DNA of 64,000 bases from an uncultured Pelagimonas sp. (GCA_947497905.1 CANMIH010000001.1:744001-808000); one strand, 5' to 3'. Shown: positions 24,079 to 33,753, numbered from the stretch's first letter. The notes: generated from the letters alone by a model not told the origin. Translations and numbers: made by a program.

Positions 24079-26487
24079 TCACCCCCGCATGCGCGCGCCG
24101 TCGGCATCAAAGAGCACGTCGGTCAACATCTTGGCTTTGCACATCTTTCCAAGGATCTCAATCTCGGCACTCAGTCCATCCTGCGCGAGGGCACGAGGCA
24201 CCAAAGCCATAGCGATGGATTTCCCTGCATAGTGCGAATAGCCCCCCGATGTGCAGAACCCCTGAACCTTGCCGCCAATCCAGACCGGTTCATAGGCGTT
24301 GACGTCGGTGTCCTCGGCCTCGATCTCAAAGGCAACAAGACAGCGGTCGGGTGCGGTGTCACGCTCGGCTTCGACGGCGGCGCGGCCGATGAAGGCGGTG
24401 TTCTTCTTCCACGAGATAAACCGATCGAGGCCCGTTTCCGCCGGTGTATAATCGGGCGAAAACTCGCGTCCCCAGCTGCCAAAGAACTTATCCAACCGCA
24501 GGCTCATCATGGCGCGCATCCCAAAGGGGCGCATTCCATGTGGCTGACCGGCGGTCCACAGGGTTTCCCAGAGCTGACGCTGCGCCATGGGATCACAGAA
24601 GATCTCATATCCCAGATCACCGGTATAGCTGACGCGTTGAACGATACAGTCGGTCATGCCCACGGTGATTTCGCGCACATCCATAAACTTCATGTCGCTG
24701 ATATCGGCACGGGTGCAGGCGGCCAGAACATCGCGGGCTTTGGGGCCTGCAATTTGGAAGCCGTTCAATTTATCCGATGTATTTTCAATGGTTACGCCGT
24801 CTTCCTGATGTTGCAGGAACCAGCGCATGTGATAGGCCTGCGCGCCATAAGAGGCGGTCAGGCGGAACTCGGTCTCGGACAGGCAGGACACAGTGAAATC
24901 CCCGATGATCCGCCCCGCAGGCGACAACATCGGCGTCAACGACAGGCGGCCGGGTATAGGAATGCGACCGGCCATGATGGTGTCCAGCCAGGCGCGCGCA
25001 TTTGGACCGGTGATGCGATATTTGCCGAAGTTGTGGGTTTCGTTGATGCCCACGGCTTCACGCACCGCTTTGACCTCACGCGCAGTGGCCTCCCAGGCGT
25101 TTGAGCGGCGGAAAGACGGAGTTTCGTAACGCGGCTCATCGCCTTCAGCGAAATAGTTCGGCACCTCCAGACCATATTGCGCACCCCAGACAGCACCCAT
25201 CTTGTCAAAGATGTCATACATGGGGGTTGTGCGGTTTGGCCGTGCGGCGGGCAGCTCTTCGTTGGGATAGCTGACCGAGAAACGTTTCTGATAGTTTTCA
25301 ATGACTTTTGGCAGGGTGTAGCCCGGAGAAATCCAGTCACCAAAGCGGGCCACGTCCATGGCGGCGGTGTCGCGTTCACATTCACCCTCAACCATCCATT
25401 GCGCCAGCATAAGGCCAACGCCGCCGCCCTGACTAAAGCCCGCCATGACGCCACAGGCGCTCCAGTATCCGCGCAATCCGGGGATCGGTCCCACCAGTGG
25501 GTTGCCATCCGGGGCAAAGGTGAACGGGCCGTGAATGACCGACTTCACACCGGCGCGTTCCAACACGGGGAAGCGTTTATAGGCGAAGGCAATCGACTCT
25601 TCGATTTTGTCAAAGTCATCGGGCAAAAGCTCATGGCCAAATTCCCAAGGCGTGCCGTCGACGGCCCAGGGGCGGCAGGGCTGTTCGTAGAACCCGATGC
25701 AGAGCCCGCGACCTTCCTGACGCAGATAGCTTTCGCCTGCGGGGTCCATCACATGGGGATGCTCTTCGCCACGGTCGTAAATCTCGGCGATGTCATCGGT
25801 GACCAGATACTGGTGCTCCATCGGGTGCAGCGGGAGGTAAACCCCCGCCATCGCGCCCACTTCACGCGCCCAGAGACCACCGGCATTGACCACATGTTCG
25901 GTGTGGATGGTGCCCTTGTCGGTCACCACATCCCAGGTGCCATCGGCGCGTTGGTTGGTTTCGATCACCTTGGTGTGGGTGACAATCTCCGCCCCACCCA
26001 TACGGGCGGCTTTGGCATAGGCGTGTGTGGTGCCCGAGGGATCAAGGTGACCATCCAGCGGATCATAGAGGGCGCCCAGAATGCCGTCGGTGTTCACAAT
26101 CGGCGCGATCTTTTTGATCTCATCGGGGCCAACGATCTCGGTTTCCAACCCCATGTAGCGGTGCTTGGCCCGTTCAGCCAGCAACATGTCAAAGCGTTCC
26201 TGATTGTCCGCAAGGGTGATGCCACCGACGTGGTGCAGCCCACAGGACATGCCGGTGATCTCTTCCAGTTCTTTATAGAGCTTGATGGTATAGCCCTGTA
26301 GCGCCGCCATATTTGTGTCGCCGTTCAGAGTGTGAAATCCACCTGCCGCGTGCCAGGTGCTGCCCGAGGTCAGCTCAGACCGTTCCAACAGCATGACATC
26401 CGACCAGCCCAGTTTTGTCAGGTGATACAGAACCGAGGCGCCGACGACGCCGCCTCCGATAACGACAACGCGGGTGGTGGTTTTCAT
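24079..26487 (-). CDS. FAD-dependent dimethylglycine/sarcosine dehydrogenase-type protein with GcvT domain (copy A)
   Basis: The 802-residue protein has an N-terminal DAO-type FAD domain (VVVIGGGVVGASVLYHLTKLGWSDV), with His46 in SGSTWHAAG at the position that covalently binds FAD in mammalian dimethylglycine dehydrogenase. A middle FAO-type domain and a C-terminal GcvT tetrahydrofolate domain (FGKYRITGPNARAW, VSYTGDLGYEIF) follow. Such enzymes oxidatively demethylate N-methylated glycines and pass formaldehyde to tetrahydrofolate. The start ATG at 26487 follows AGGAG at six-base spacing. A close paralogue lies divergently at 27285-29705. The exact substrate (dimethylglycine, sarcosine or a related amine) cannot be told from sequence. 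Confidence 0.88.
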   Translation of the reverse strand: MKTTTRVVVIGGGVVGASVLYHLTKLGWSDVMLLERSELTSGSTWHAAGGFHTLNGDTNMAALQGYTIKLYKELEEITGMSCGLHHVGGITLADNQERFDMLLAERAKHRYMGLETEIVGPDEIKKIAPIVNTDGILGALYDPLDGHLDPSGTTHAYAKAARMGGAEIVTHTKVIETNQRADGTWDVVTDKGTIHTEHVVNAGGLWAREVGAMAGVYLPLHPMEHQYLVTDDIAEIYDRGEEHPHVMDPAGESYLRQEGRGLCIGFYEQPCRPWAVDGTPWEFGHELLPDDFDKIEESIAFAYKRFPVLERAGVKSVIHGPFTFAPDGNPLVGPIPGLRGYWSACGVMAGFSQGGGVGLMLAQWMVEGECERDTAAMDVARFGDWISPGYTLPKVIENYQKRFSVSYPNEELPAARPNRTTPMYDIFDKMGAVWGAQYGLEVPNYFAEGDEPRYETPSFRRSNAWEATAREVKAVREAVGINETHNFGKYRITGPNARAWLDTIMAGRIPIPGRLSLTPMLSPAGRIIGDFTVSCLSETEFRLTASYGAQAYHMRWFLQHQEDGVTIENTSDKLNGFQIAGPKARDVLAACTRADISDMKFMDVREITVGMTDCIVQRVSYTGDLGYEIFCDPMAQRQLWETLWTAGQPHGMRPFGMRAMMSLRLDKFFGSWGREFSPDYTPAETGLDRFISWKKNTAFIGRAAVEAERDTAPDRCLVAFEIEAEDTDVNAYEPVWIGGKVQGFCTSGGYSHYAGKSIAMALVPRALAQDGLSAEIEILGKMCKAKMLTDVLFDADGARMRG

Positions 26488-26632
26488 GGGAGACTCCTGC
26501 TGAAATTTATCTTTAGACATATGTGTACAATACAATTCCCGCACTGTCAGCCAATCTGCGACACGCGATGTCGTGAATGATCTGTCATGTCTTGTGAAAG
26601 GACGAATTCCCAATGTGGGCTACTCTTTATGC

Positions 26633-27193
26633 ATGACCCGAGTTCTGACATTGATCCTCATCTTTCTTGCCGCCAGCGTATCTGCGGCGCCGGAAAGCTA
26701 CACTCTCGTCCCGAAAAGATCCGAGATTTCATTCACCTACAGCCTGAGCGGCGCACCAACCAAAGGTAAAATGGGGGTTGGTAAAACCCAGATGGTCTTG
26801 GATTTTGAAGATGTTTCCAGATCAAAAGTCGACGTCACACTGGATCTGTCGAAGGCACGGGCGGGGCTGGTGTTCGCAACGGATGCCATGCGCAGCGCTA
26901 CGGTTCTGAATGTGGCCGAGTTTCCCAAAGCACGCTTTGTCAGCACATCAGTTCGGCGCACATCGACAGGTGCGCGCCTTGCGGGCAATCTGACACTTCG
27001 TGGTGTGACCCGTCCTTTCGAGCTTGATGCACGCATATTTCGTGCGCGGGGGAGCGACCCCGAAGATCTGAGCGAGCTGAGCATTGTTCTGACGGGTCGG
27101 ATGAATCGAAATAACTTTGGGGCAACCGGCTATCCGGATCTTGTCGGGCCGAATGTAGATTTGCGTATTACGGCGCGGGTTATTCGAAACTGA
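26633..27193 (+). CDS. YceI-like periplasmic lipocalin-fold protein
   Basis: The 186-residue product starts with a signal peptide (TRVLTLILIFLAASVSA) and then shows the YceI pattern: YTLVPKRSEISFTYSLSGAPTKGKMG, DLSKARAGLVFATDAMRSATVLNVAEFPKARFVSTSV, GNLTLRGVTRPFELDA and MNRNNFGATGYPDLVG. These periplasmic beta-barrels bind polyisoprenoid or similar lipids; physiological roles vary. The ATG at 26633 is chosen because it begins the signal peptide. The gene lies between two divergently arranged dehydrogenases, without evident functional link. Confidence 0.85.
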   Translation: MTRVLTLILIFLAASVSAAPESYTLVPKRSEISFTYSLSGAPTKGKMGVGKTQMVLDFEDVSRSKVDVTLDLSKARAGLVFATDAMRSATVLNVAEFPKARFVSTSVRRTSTGARLAGNLTLRGVTRPFELDARIFRARGSDPEDLSELSIVLTGRMNRNNFGATGYPDLVGPNVDLRITARVIRN

Positions 27194-27284
27194 CGCTGGC
27201 GGACAGGGTTTTGTCGGGATCAAACGGCAGGGATATCGCAAACCCCTGCTTAATAGGTTCCGCAAAACCCGGAGGCCCATTCCC

Positions 27285-29705
27285 ATGAAAACCAATGCTC
27301 AGGCCGTCGTTATCGGCGGTGGCGTCATTGGATGTTCGATCCTGTATCACCTGGCCAAACTTGGCTGGTCGGACGTCGTCCTTCTCGAACGAGATGAACT
27401 CACCTCAGGATCAACCTGGCACGCGGCGGCAAATATTCACGGTCTGCACGACAGCACCAATATTAGCCGCATCCAACACTATACGATGAACCTGTATAAC
27501 GCGCTGGAGACCGAGACCGGCCAAAGCTGTGGCGTGTTTCAACCCGGTTCGCTCTATCTGGCGCAGACCGAAGAGCGTGAGCACCAGCTGCGTCTGCAGG
27601 CGGCCAAGGCCAAACTCTATGGCATGAACTTCTATGAAATCAGCCGGGAAGAGGCCGAGCGCCTGCACCCGATGGTGAATTACGAAGGTGTGCGCTGTAT
27701 CATGTATGAACCCGATGGCGGCAATGTTGACCCCTCGGGTGTGACGGCCGCCTATGCGGCGGGTGCGCGGGCCATGGGGGCCGAGATTCATCGGTTTACC
27801 CCGGTCACCGCAACAGAAGAGCAAGAGGACGGCACCTGGATCGTCAGAACCCCCAAAGGCGACATCCAGACCAACTGGGTGGTCAATGCCGCGGGGCTCT
27901 GGGGGCGCGAAGTGGCGAAACTGGCGGGTATCCACCTGCCGCTGCAGCCGACCGAACACCAGTATTTTGTGACCGAAACCATTGACGAGATTGATGGGCT
28001 GGACCGTCGACTGCCCTCTGTGGCTGACCGGGATGGTGAATACTATCTGCGCCAAGAAGGCAAAGGCCTGCTGATTGGCGCCTATGAGAAAGACGTGCGT
28101 CTGTGGGCCGAAGAGGGCACACCGCTGGATTTCGCGCATGAGCTTTTTGCCGACGATCTTGAGCGTATCGAAGACAATATGATGCGCGCGATTGACCGGG
28201 TGCCTGCGGTGGGCGAGGCCGGGATCAAACGGGTGATCAACGGCCCGATGATCTGGTCGCCGGATTCCAACGTGCTGATGGGGCCGGTGCCTGAGAAAAA
28301 GGGCTATTTCTGCTGTAACGGCATTATCCCGGGCTTTTCACAGTCCGGGGGCATGGGCCTGATGGCGGCGCAGTGGATCATCGAAGGCGAAACCGAATAT
28401 GACATGTTCGCCTGGGACATGGCGCGCTTTGGTGAATGGGCCAGTGATGATTTCACCAAAGAACGGGTGAAAGATCAGTACGCGCACCGGTTCAAAATCC
28501 ACTTCCCCAACGAAGAACGCGAGGCAGGCCGCGCTGTGCGCGTGCGCCCCGCCTATGAGCGTCAGAAAGAGCTGGGCGCGGTCTTTGGCCTGAACTTTGG
28601 CTGGGAACATCCGCTGTATTTTGATGCCGAAACCAAGGAAACCGCGGGCTTCACCCGTCAGGATTGGTGGCATAGCGTCAAACGCGAGTGCGAGATGCTG
28701 CGCGAGAACGCAGGCATTATCGACATTTCCAACTTTGCCAAGTACCGCGTCAAAGGGCCGGATGCCGAGAACTGGCTGAACGCAATCTTTGCCAATACCA
28801 TGCCGAAAACCGTGGGCCGGTCCTGCCTGACGCCGCTGATCTCGGTGCGTGGCGGGATTGCCGGGGATGCAACCGTGACCCGCACCGCTGAGGATGAGTT
28901 CTGGGTGGTCAGCTCCGGCATGGCCGAGCGTTATCACAAACGCTTCTTCGATATGGTGCCGGTGCCCGAAGGCACGGTGTTTGAAAGCATGACCGAAGCC
29001 ATGTGCGGCTTTAACGTGGCGGGGCCCAAATCGCGCGAGCTGTTGCAGCGTTTGACCAATGCGTCGCTGGCCACCGCCGATTTCCCGTTTATGCGCAGCC
29101 AGATGATTGAGCTTGCAGGGGTTGAGGTTCTGGCGCTACGGGTGTCCTTCACCGGGGATCTGGGCTGGGAGCTGCACTGCAAAACCGAAGATCAGCTGCG
29201 TCTCTATGAGGCTCTGCTTGAGGCGGGTCAGGACTTTGGCGCCGGGCCGGTGGGTGGTCGTGCGCTGATGAGCCTGCGGGTCGAAAAGGGCTATGGCTCG
29301 TGGAGCCGCGAATACAGCCCGGAATACTGGCCGCAAGAGGTTGGGCTCGAGCGTCTGTGCAAGCTGGACAAAGATTTCCTCAACAAAGAGGCGCTTTTGA
29401 AGGTCATCGACAAAGAGCCGCGTGAGGTTCTGACCATTCTGGCGCTGGATGAGGCGGATGTGACGGCGTCAAATGCCGATGCGACCGGTGGTGAGCCTGT
29501 GTTCAAAGATGGCGAAGGGATTGGCCGCGTGACCTCGGGCACTTATGGCTACTCAGTAGGTGCATCGCTGGCGCTTGGCTATCTCAAACAGGGCGCGGCC
29601 CAGCCGGGGGATGTGGTTGAGGTTATGGTGCTGGGTAAACCGCATAAAGCGACCGTTCTGGCCGAGCCGCCGTTTGACCCGAAGGGTGAAAAGCTGCGCG
29701 CCTAA
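27285..29705 (+). CDS. FAD-dependent dimethylglycine/sarcosine dehydrogenase-type protein with GcvT domain (copy B)
   Basis: The 806-residue protein is paralogous to copy A along its whole length: FAD loop VVIGGGVIGCSILYHLAKLGWSDVV, His46 in SGSTWHAAAN, NAAGLWGREV, then FSQSGGMGLMAAQW and a GcvT folate domain (NFAKYRVKGPDAENW, VSFTGDLGWELH). Cofactors are probably covalent FAD and tetrahydrofolate; electrons would go to an electron-transfer flavoprotein in mitochondrial homologues. The ATG follows CGGAGG at nine bases. Side-chain differences around the flavin histidine (AAN against AGG in copy A) suggest different substrates. The likely role is catabolism of glycine betaine-derived methylamines or related osmolytes. 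Confidence 0.88.
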   Translation: MKTNAQAVVIGGGVIGCSILYHLAKLGWSDVVLLERDELTSGSTWHAAANIHGLHDSTNISRIQHYTMNLYNALETETGQSCGVFQPGSLYLAQTEEREHQLRLQAAKAKLYGMNFYEISREEAERLHPMVNYEGVRCIMYEPDGGNVDPSGVTAAYAAGARAMGAEIHRFTPVTATEEQEDGTWIVRTPKGDIQTNWVVNAAGLWGREVAKLAGIHLPLQPTEHQYFVTETIDEIDGLDRRLPSVADRDGEYYLRQEGKGLLIGAYEKDVRLWAEEGTPLDFAHELFADDLERIEDNMMRAIDRVPAVGEAGIKRVINGPMIWSPDSNVLMGPVPEKKGYFCCNGIIPGFSQSGGMGLMAAQWIIEGETEYDMFAWDMARFGEWASDDFTKERVKDQYAHRFKIHFPNEEREAGRAVRVRPAYERQKELGAVFGLNFGWEHPLYFDAETKETAGFTRQDWWHSVKRECEMLRENAGIIDISNFAKYRVKGPDAENWLNAIFANTMPKTVGRSCLTPLISVRGGIAGDATVTRTAEDEFWVVSSGMAERYHKRFFDMVPVPEGTVFESMTEAMCGFNVAGPKSRELLQRLTNASLATADFPFMRSQMIELAGVEVLALRVSFTGDLGWELHCKTEDQLRLYEALLEAGQDFGAGPVGGRALMSLRVEKGYGSWSREYSPEYWPQEVGLERLCKLDKDFLNKEALLKVIDKEPREVLTILALDEADVTASNADATGGEPVFKDGEGIGRVTSGTYGYSVGASLALGYLKQGAAQPGDVVEVMVLGKPHKATVLAEPPFDPKGEKLRA

Positions 29706-29729
29706 CCCTAGGCTGCACTGATCAAAGAA

Positions 29730-29755
29730 AAGGCGCTCATCGAGCGCCTTTTTAT
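29730..29755. terminator. Intrinsic terminator after dehydrogenase copy B
   Basis: AAGGCGCTC (29730-29738) pairs with GAGCGCCTT (29742-29750) around ATC, followed by TTTATT on the plus strand and by TTTTCTTT on the minus strand, so it may also serve the convergent CNNM-like gene. Confidence 0.85.
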
Positions 29756-29791
29756 TGGGAGTATACGGTTTGGGCCTGACTTGCGGGCTGC

Positions 29792-31117
29792 TTAGTGCAG
29801 GTTTGCGGTTTCCAAGGGGCGCACTTTCAACTGGGTGATGCGGTTGTTTTCCCGCTCCACCACCTCGAACCGGAAGCCGTGGAAAGAAAACACCTGACCC
29901 GCGACCGGGATCATCTGCGCCTCATGGATTACCAGACCGGCCACGGTGTTGGCCTCATCATCTGGCAGGGTCCAGTCGGTGGCGCGGTTGAAATCGCGGA
30001 TCGTCATAGCCCCTTCGATCATGTAATTGCCGTCCTCGCCTTTGCGGATCGGATGATCGGCGGCGGGATCAAATTCATCGGCAATTTCACCCACGATCTC
30101 TTCGAGAATATCCTCAAGCGTGATCAGCCCCTGTAGCGAGCCATATTCATCCACCACCAGCGCAAAATGCGCGCGACGGCGCAGGAACTGGCGCATCTGA
30201 TCATCAAGCGCCGTTGTGTCAGGCACAAAGTAGGGTTTCATCGCCACATCGGTGACTTTGAAGTTTTTGAACGCAGCACTCGAAGTGTCTGCGGTATCTA
30301 GCAGCTTGTACATCGACCGCAGCAGGTCTTTGGCGTGGATGACACCGATGATGTTTTCGGGATCGTTCTGATAGACGGGCAAACGAGTGTAGTTACTCGC
30401 CAGACATTGTTCGAGAATGTCCTGTGGCTCGCTGTCGACATCGATCATTTCGATGTTCGAGCGGTGCAGCATGATTTCTTCCACGGTCCGGTCGGACAGA
30501 TCCAGCGCGCCCAAAATCCGGTCGCGGTCTTCTTTTTCAACGATGCCTTCAGAATGGCCAAGATGAAGCGCTCCGGCGATCTCTTCGCGCACAGCAAGGA
30601 TATGGCTGTCTGGATCGATTTTCACGCCAAACAGGCGGAGCACACCACGCACCAAAAGGCGAACCGCGCTCACAATCGGGGCAAACAGGCGGACCACCAA
30701 ACCAATGGGCCGCGCAACGGTCGACGCCGCGGTCTCGGGGTTGGTGATGGCATAGGTTTTCGGCAGCACCTCGGCAAAGATTAGCACGAGGAAGGTCATG
30801 ACCAATGTCGCCAGGGCCACACCGCTTTCGCCAAAGGCGCGGGTGAACAGGGCGGTGGCCAAAGAGGTGGCCAGAATGTTCACAAGGTTGTTGCCCAGCA
30901 GGACCGAGCCAATCAGGCGTTCGCTGTCTTCGGTGATATCGAGCGCGCGTGCCGCACCGCGCGATCCCTTGTCCTGCGCCGCGCGCAATTTGCCGCGTGA
31001 CGCTGCGGTCAACGCCGTTTCCGAGCCTGAGAAAAACGCAGACAGGGTCAAAAGCGCCAGAATAGACGCAGAGGTGATCCAAAAGGCGGCGTCAAGCACG
31101 CTTGTCTCGGCTTCCAT
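29792..31117 (-). CDS. CNNM/CorC (HlyC) family membrane protein with CBS pair
   Basis: The 441-residue protein has an N-terminal DUF21/CNNM transmembrane domain (LTLSAFFSGSETALTAASRGKL, IGSVLLGNNLVNILATSLATAL), a cytoplasmic Bateman module of two CBS domains (residues about 205-335, including DVAMKPYFVPDTTALDDQM and FALVVDEYGSLQGLITLEDILEEIVGEI), and a C-terminal CorC_HlyC transporter-associated domain. The family is linked to magnesium or cobalt efflux and divalent cation homeostasis; 'hemolysin' is a historical label. It lies 113 bases downstream of xerD on the same strand and may share its transcript. Confidence 0.92.
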   Translation of the reverse strand: MEAETSVLDAAFWITSASILALLTLSAFFSGSETALTAASRGKLRAAQDKGSRGAARALDITEDSERLIGSVLLGNNLVNILATSLATALFTRAFGESGVALATLVMTFLVLIFAEVLPKTYAITNPETAASTVARPIGLVVRLFAPIVSAVRLLVRGVLRLFGVKIDPDSHILAVREEIAGALHLGHSEGIVEKEDRDRILGALDLSDRTVEEIMLHRSNIEMIDVDSEPQDILEQCLASNYTRLPVYQNDPENIIGVIHAKDLLRSMYKLLDTADTSSAAFKNFKVTDVAMKPYFVPDTTALDDQMRQFLRRRAHFALVVDEYGSLQGLITLEDILEEIVGEIADEFDPAADHPIRKGEDGNYMIEGAMTIRDFNRATDWTLPDDEANTVAGLVIHEAQMIPVAGQVFSFHGFRFEVVERENNRITQLKVRPLETANLH

Positions 31118-31230
31118 GGGGTAGGGGTTCCTTCAACTCAGGCCAATGTGACACGGCCAAAAACCTATGAGGGTTATGGGCATGGCAGGACCTTGGATCA
31201 AGGGGGTCTTGGGGTGAAACCGGGAAGAGG

Positions 31231-32157
31231 TTAATCGTCGGCCAGGGGGTGGTGGTCCAGAACAAGCTCGCTGAGCCGTGCGCTTAACACATGGGTGTAG
31301 ATCTCGGTCGTGGCCAGATCTGCGTGGCCCAGAAGCGTCTGGATCGCGCGCAGGTCGGCTCCGTTTTCCAACAGATGCGTCGCAAAGGCGTGGCGCAGTG
31401 TGTGGGGCGTGACCTTGTCTGGAGAAACGCCAGCCGCCACCGCAAGATTTTTGATCAGAACATAAAAGGCATGGCGGGTCAGATAGCCGTCTTTGCCCCG
31501 CGACGGGAAAAGAAAGGGCGAGGCGGGTTTGCCTTTGCTCCGCGCCGCGGCGTCGATGGTGTCCCGCGTTGTCAGCCAGGTTGCCAAAGCCTCACGCGCA
31601 GGGGGCGACAGCGGCACCATGCGTTCTTTGTCGCCTTTTCCTTTGATCAGGATAAGCCGTGGGTCACCACGAACAGCCGCCACCGGAAGCGAGACAAGCT
31701 CAGTCACGCGCATACCCGTGGCATAGAGAAGCTGCATCAGACAGGTGTTGCGTTCGCGATCATGCACCGCGTTGCCATAGGTGGTTGCCGCCTCTAGCAA
31801 CCTATCGACCTCTTCGATGCTCAGCGTCTTGGGGAGCTTTTTGTCACGCCCGGGTCCCGCGATTTGTACTGCGGGATTGTCGCTGCGATATCCTTCTTCA
31901 AAGGCGAAGAGATAGATTTGCTTGATTGCGGACAGCCGGCGGGCCCGTGTGGCGCGAGACAGGCCCTGAGTTTCACAGTGGATCAGATAGGCTTCGATGT
32001 CATCGCGGTCGGCATCGGCAAACGAACGCCCCTGTTCTGTTAACCATGTTTCTACGTGATCAAGGTCACGTTCATAGGCGGCAAGGGTATTGGCGGCTGC
32101 GCCGCGTTCTGCGGCAATTGCCTCAAGAAACACACTGATCCACCGATTGCTGGTCAT
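31231..32157 (-). CDS. xerD: Site-specific tyrosine recombinase XerD
   Basis: The 308-residue enzyme resolves chromosome dimers at dif together with XerC. The N-terminal SAM-like core-binding domain (FLEAIAAERGAAANTLAAYERDL) precedes the catalytic domain with arginine in GMRVTELVSL, lysine in KGKGDKERMVPL, HTLRHAFATHLLENGADLR, GHADLATTEIYTHV with the nucleophilic tyrosine. Its ATG overlaps the stop of the upstream 486-residue gene by four bases. The full-length match and core context argue for a housekeeping Xer protein and not a phage integrase; XerC would be elsewhere. Confidence 0.93.
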   Translation of the reverse strand: MTSNRWISVFLEAIAAERGAAANTLAAYERDLDHVETWLTEQGRSFADADRDDIEAYLIHCETQGLSRATRARRLSAIKQIYLFAFEEGYRSDNPAVQIAGPGRDKKLPKTLSIEEVDRLLEAATTYGNAVHDRERNTCLMQLLYATGMRVTELVSLPVAAVRGDPRLILIKGKGDKERMVPLSPPAREALATWLTTRDTIDAAARSKGKPASPFLFPSRGKDGYLTRHAFYVLIKNLAVAAGVSPDKVTPHTLRHAFATHLLENGADLRAIQTLLGHADLATTEIYTHVLSARLSELVLDHHPLADD

Positions 32158-33614
32158 CTGAGCGCCCGTTCCGTGTCGAGAACAATCAACTGAAGCGTCG
32201 CCCGTCGGGCGGTGTCCTCAAGGCCGATGGTGCGCAGCGTCACAATCGCATCGGTCAGATCACGTCCATTGCCCTGGGCCCCGCTGGAAAACAGCGCCAT
32301 AGCCCGTAGGATAACTTCACCCAGACGACCCTGTTGCAGTTTTTCCTGAAGAATGGTCGGCAGGGCCGCATCGGTAAAGCCCAGGCGCGCGGCCTCGGCA
32401 TGGGGCAGGTCTGGGGTGGTTTCGGGCAGAGTGCCCTGTGCTATCGCCGTGAGAAAGCGGGCTTCGTCACTTGTTTGCGGAACTGTTGCGGCGTGTTGTT
32501 CATATCGGGATGACAGAAAACCTGCACGCATGGCCATGGTCTCTGCACGCCCATGTAGTTGAATTTGGTCCAGCTGTTCGGTGAACAATTCGGCAAAGGG
32601 TACCAAAAGACGGGCCGAGACCATCTGGGGCCAGGCCTCTTCCAACGTGTGCGAAACACTGTCCCGGTTGCCACCGGTCAAAGATTTCTCAAAGCTCTGG
32701 AGTGCGGATACTCTATCCCAGATCCCACCCGAGGCCGCAGGTTTTCGCAGCGAATAAAGCCCCAACAGACGGTTTGCGGGCAGAGACCCCGCCCGCGCTA
32801 AACGTTCAGCGGCTTCGATCTGCGCGCGCCAGCCGTTGTCCCCGTTCAGGTCAAGAACCGAGAAGGGCAGTGGCAGGGGGGCGGTTGGGAGTGGTTCACC
32901 CAAAGCTTCGAACAGGCGGAACTCCAGCGGTGTGGGGCGCACAGGCGGCAGCAGGGCGGGGCTGTTTTCGTGAACTTCCGGATCAAGGAAACGATGCAAC
33001 AAGTCGGCTTTGCGCCCCGATACGTCGCCCAGCGTTTCGGCACTGCGCAGCACCAGAGCCGCACGCCGCCAATCGCCGGACCGCGCGGTGCAGAACACCC
33101 GTAACGCCAGATCATCGCTCAGATGTGGTCGACGTTCCCAGGCGCGGCAAACGCGATCCCCTTGTCCCAGCAACAGGCCAAGATCGGTCCAGCGCGAAAA
33201 CAACCGTCGATCTTCGATCCCGGAGATGTCGAGAAGCGCCAGCGCCTCTTCAACGGCGCCCTGTTGAACCAGCCAATCCAAACGCAGCGACAGATGTGTG
33301 ACACCATCGGTGTTGGCCAAAGGCGGATCCGCTTCGGCCAGCATCAGGCTGCGCATCAACCGTCGCAGGGCTGGCAAACGCGGATCAACCGCTTCGACCA
33401 GTGTTTCCAGAGTGCCGGGATCGGATCCCAGCCAGATGGTTCCGGGTAATCCAGTCACCGACGGCGACAACAGTCCAGCAGATCCAGGTCCAGGCGCTTC
33501 TAAGGGAACAGATTCGACCGCAGGCGGCGTCGCACTGCTCGAAACAGGCGCGCTCTGCGCCACGGCAACAACAGGCAGCGCGCTCGCCAGAAGCGCAAAA
33601 AGGTTACTTCGCAT
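32154..33614 (-). CDS. Putative exported alpha-helical protein of unknown function
   Basis: The 486-residue product begins with a signal peptide (RSNLFALLASALPVVAVAQ) and a Pro/Ser/Ala-rich linker, followed by a long Leu/Ala-rich helical region (for example RRLMRSLMLAEADPPLANT, QGAVEEALALLDISGIEDRR, WRRAALVLRSAETLGD) that looks like a degenerate helical-repeat solenoid. No catalytic motif is recognised. ATG 33614 is chosen over an upstream start at 33689 because it opens the signal peptide. It overlaps the small membrane gene upstream by 11 bases and xerD downstream by four, so the three form an operon. Function unknown. Confidence 0.7.
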   Translation of the reverse strand: MRSNLFALLASALPVVAVAQSAPVSSSATPPAVESVPLEAPGPGSAGLLSPSVTGLPGTIWLGSDPGTLETLVEAVDPRLPALRRLMRSLMLAEADPPLANTDGVTHLSLRLDWLVQQGAVEEALALLDISGIEDRRLFSRWTDLGLLLGQGDRVCRAWERRPHLSDDLALRVFCTARSGDWRRAALVLRSAETLGDVSGRKADLLHRFLDPEVHENSPALLPPVRPTPLEFRLFEALGEPLPTAPLPLPFSVLDLNGDNGWRAQIEAAERLARAGSLPANRLLGLYSLRKPAASGGIWDRVSALQSFEKSLTGGNRDSVSHTLEEAWPQMVSARLLVPFAELFTEQLDQIQLHGRAETMAMRAGFLSSRYEQHAATVPQTSDEARFLTAIAQGTLPETTPDLPHAEAARLGFTDAALPTILQEKLQQGRLGEVILRAMALFSSGAQGNGRDLTDAIVTLRTIGLEDTARRATLQLIVLDTERALR

Positions 33615-33753
33615 CCAAGTCAACAGGTACAACAATCTCAGTTTGTGGCGGGCTGAAATCCGCGCCAAAGAATGGGCCGACATAAGCATAGATCACCAAA
33701 GCGATCGCGCCCAGTACCAACAGGTAAAACAGCCATTTGATGATGCGACCCAT
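33604..33753 (-). CDS. Small single-pass membrane protein upstream of the xerD operon
   Basis: The 49-residue product MGRIIKWLFYLLVLGAIAL... has one transmembrane helix (residues about 5-26) and a short hydrophilic tail ending PVDLDAK. The ATG at 33753 is preceded by GAAGG on the minus strand. Its stop overlaps the next gene by 11 bases, which supports it as the first gene of the operon with the 486-residue exported protein and xerD. It is divergent from aroK. I do not recognise a named family. Confidence 0.65.
   Translation of the reverse strand: MGRIIKWLFYLLVLGAIALVIYAYVGPFFGADFSPPQTEIVVPVDLDAK

Noticed and set aside
31231-32157. Phage or integron integrase
   Set aside because: The tyrosine recombinase has XerD length and motifs and sits in a core operon beside CNNM and aroKB genes, without phage genes.
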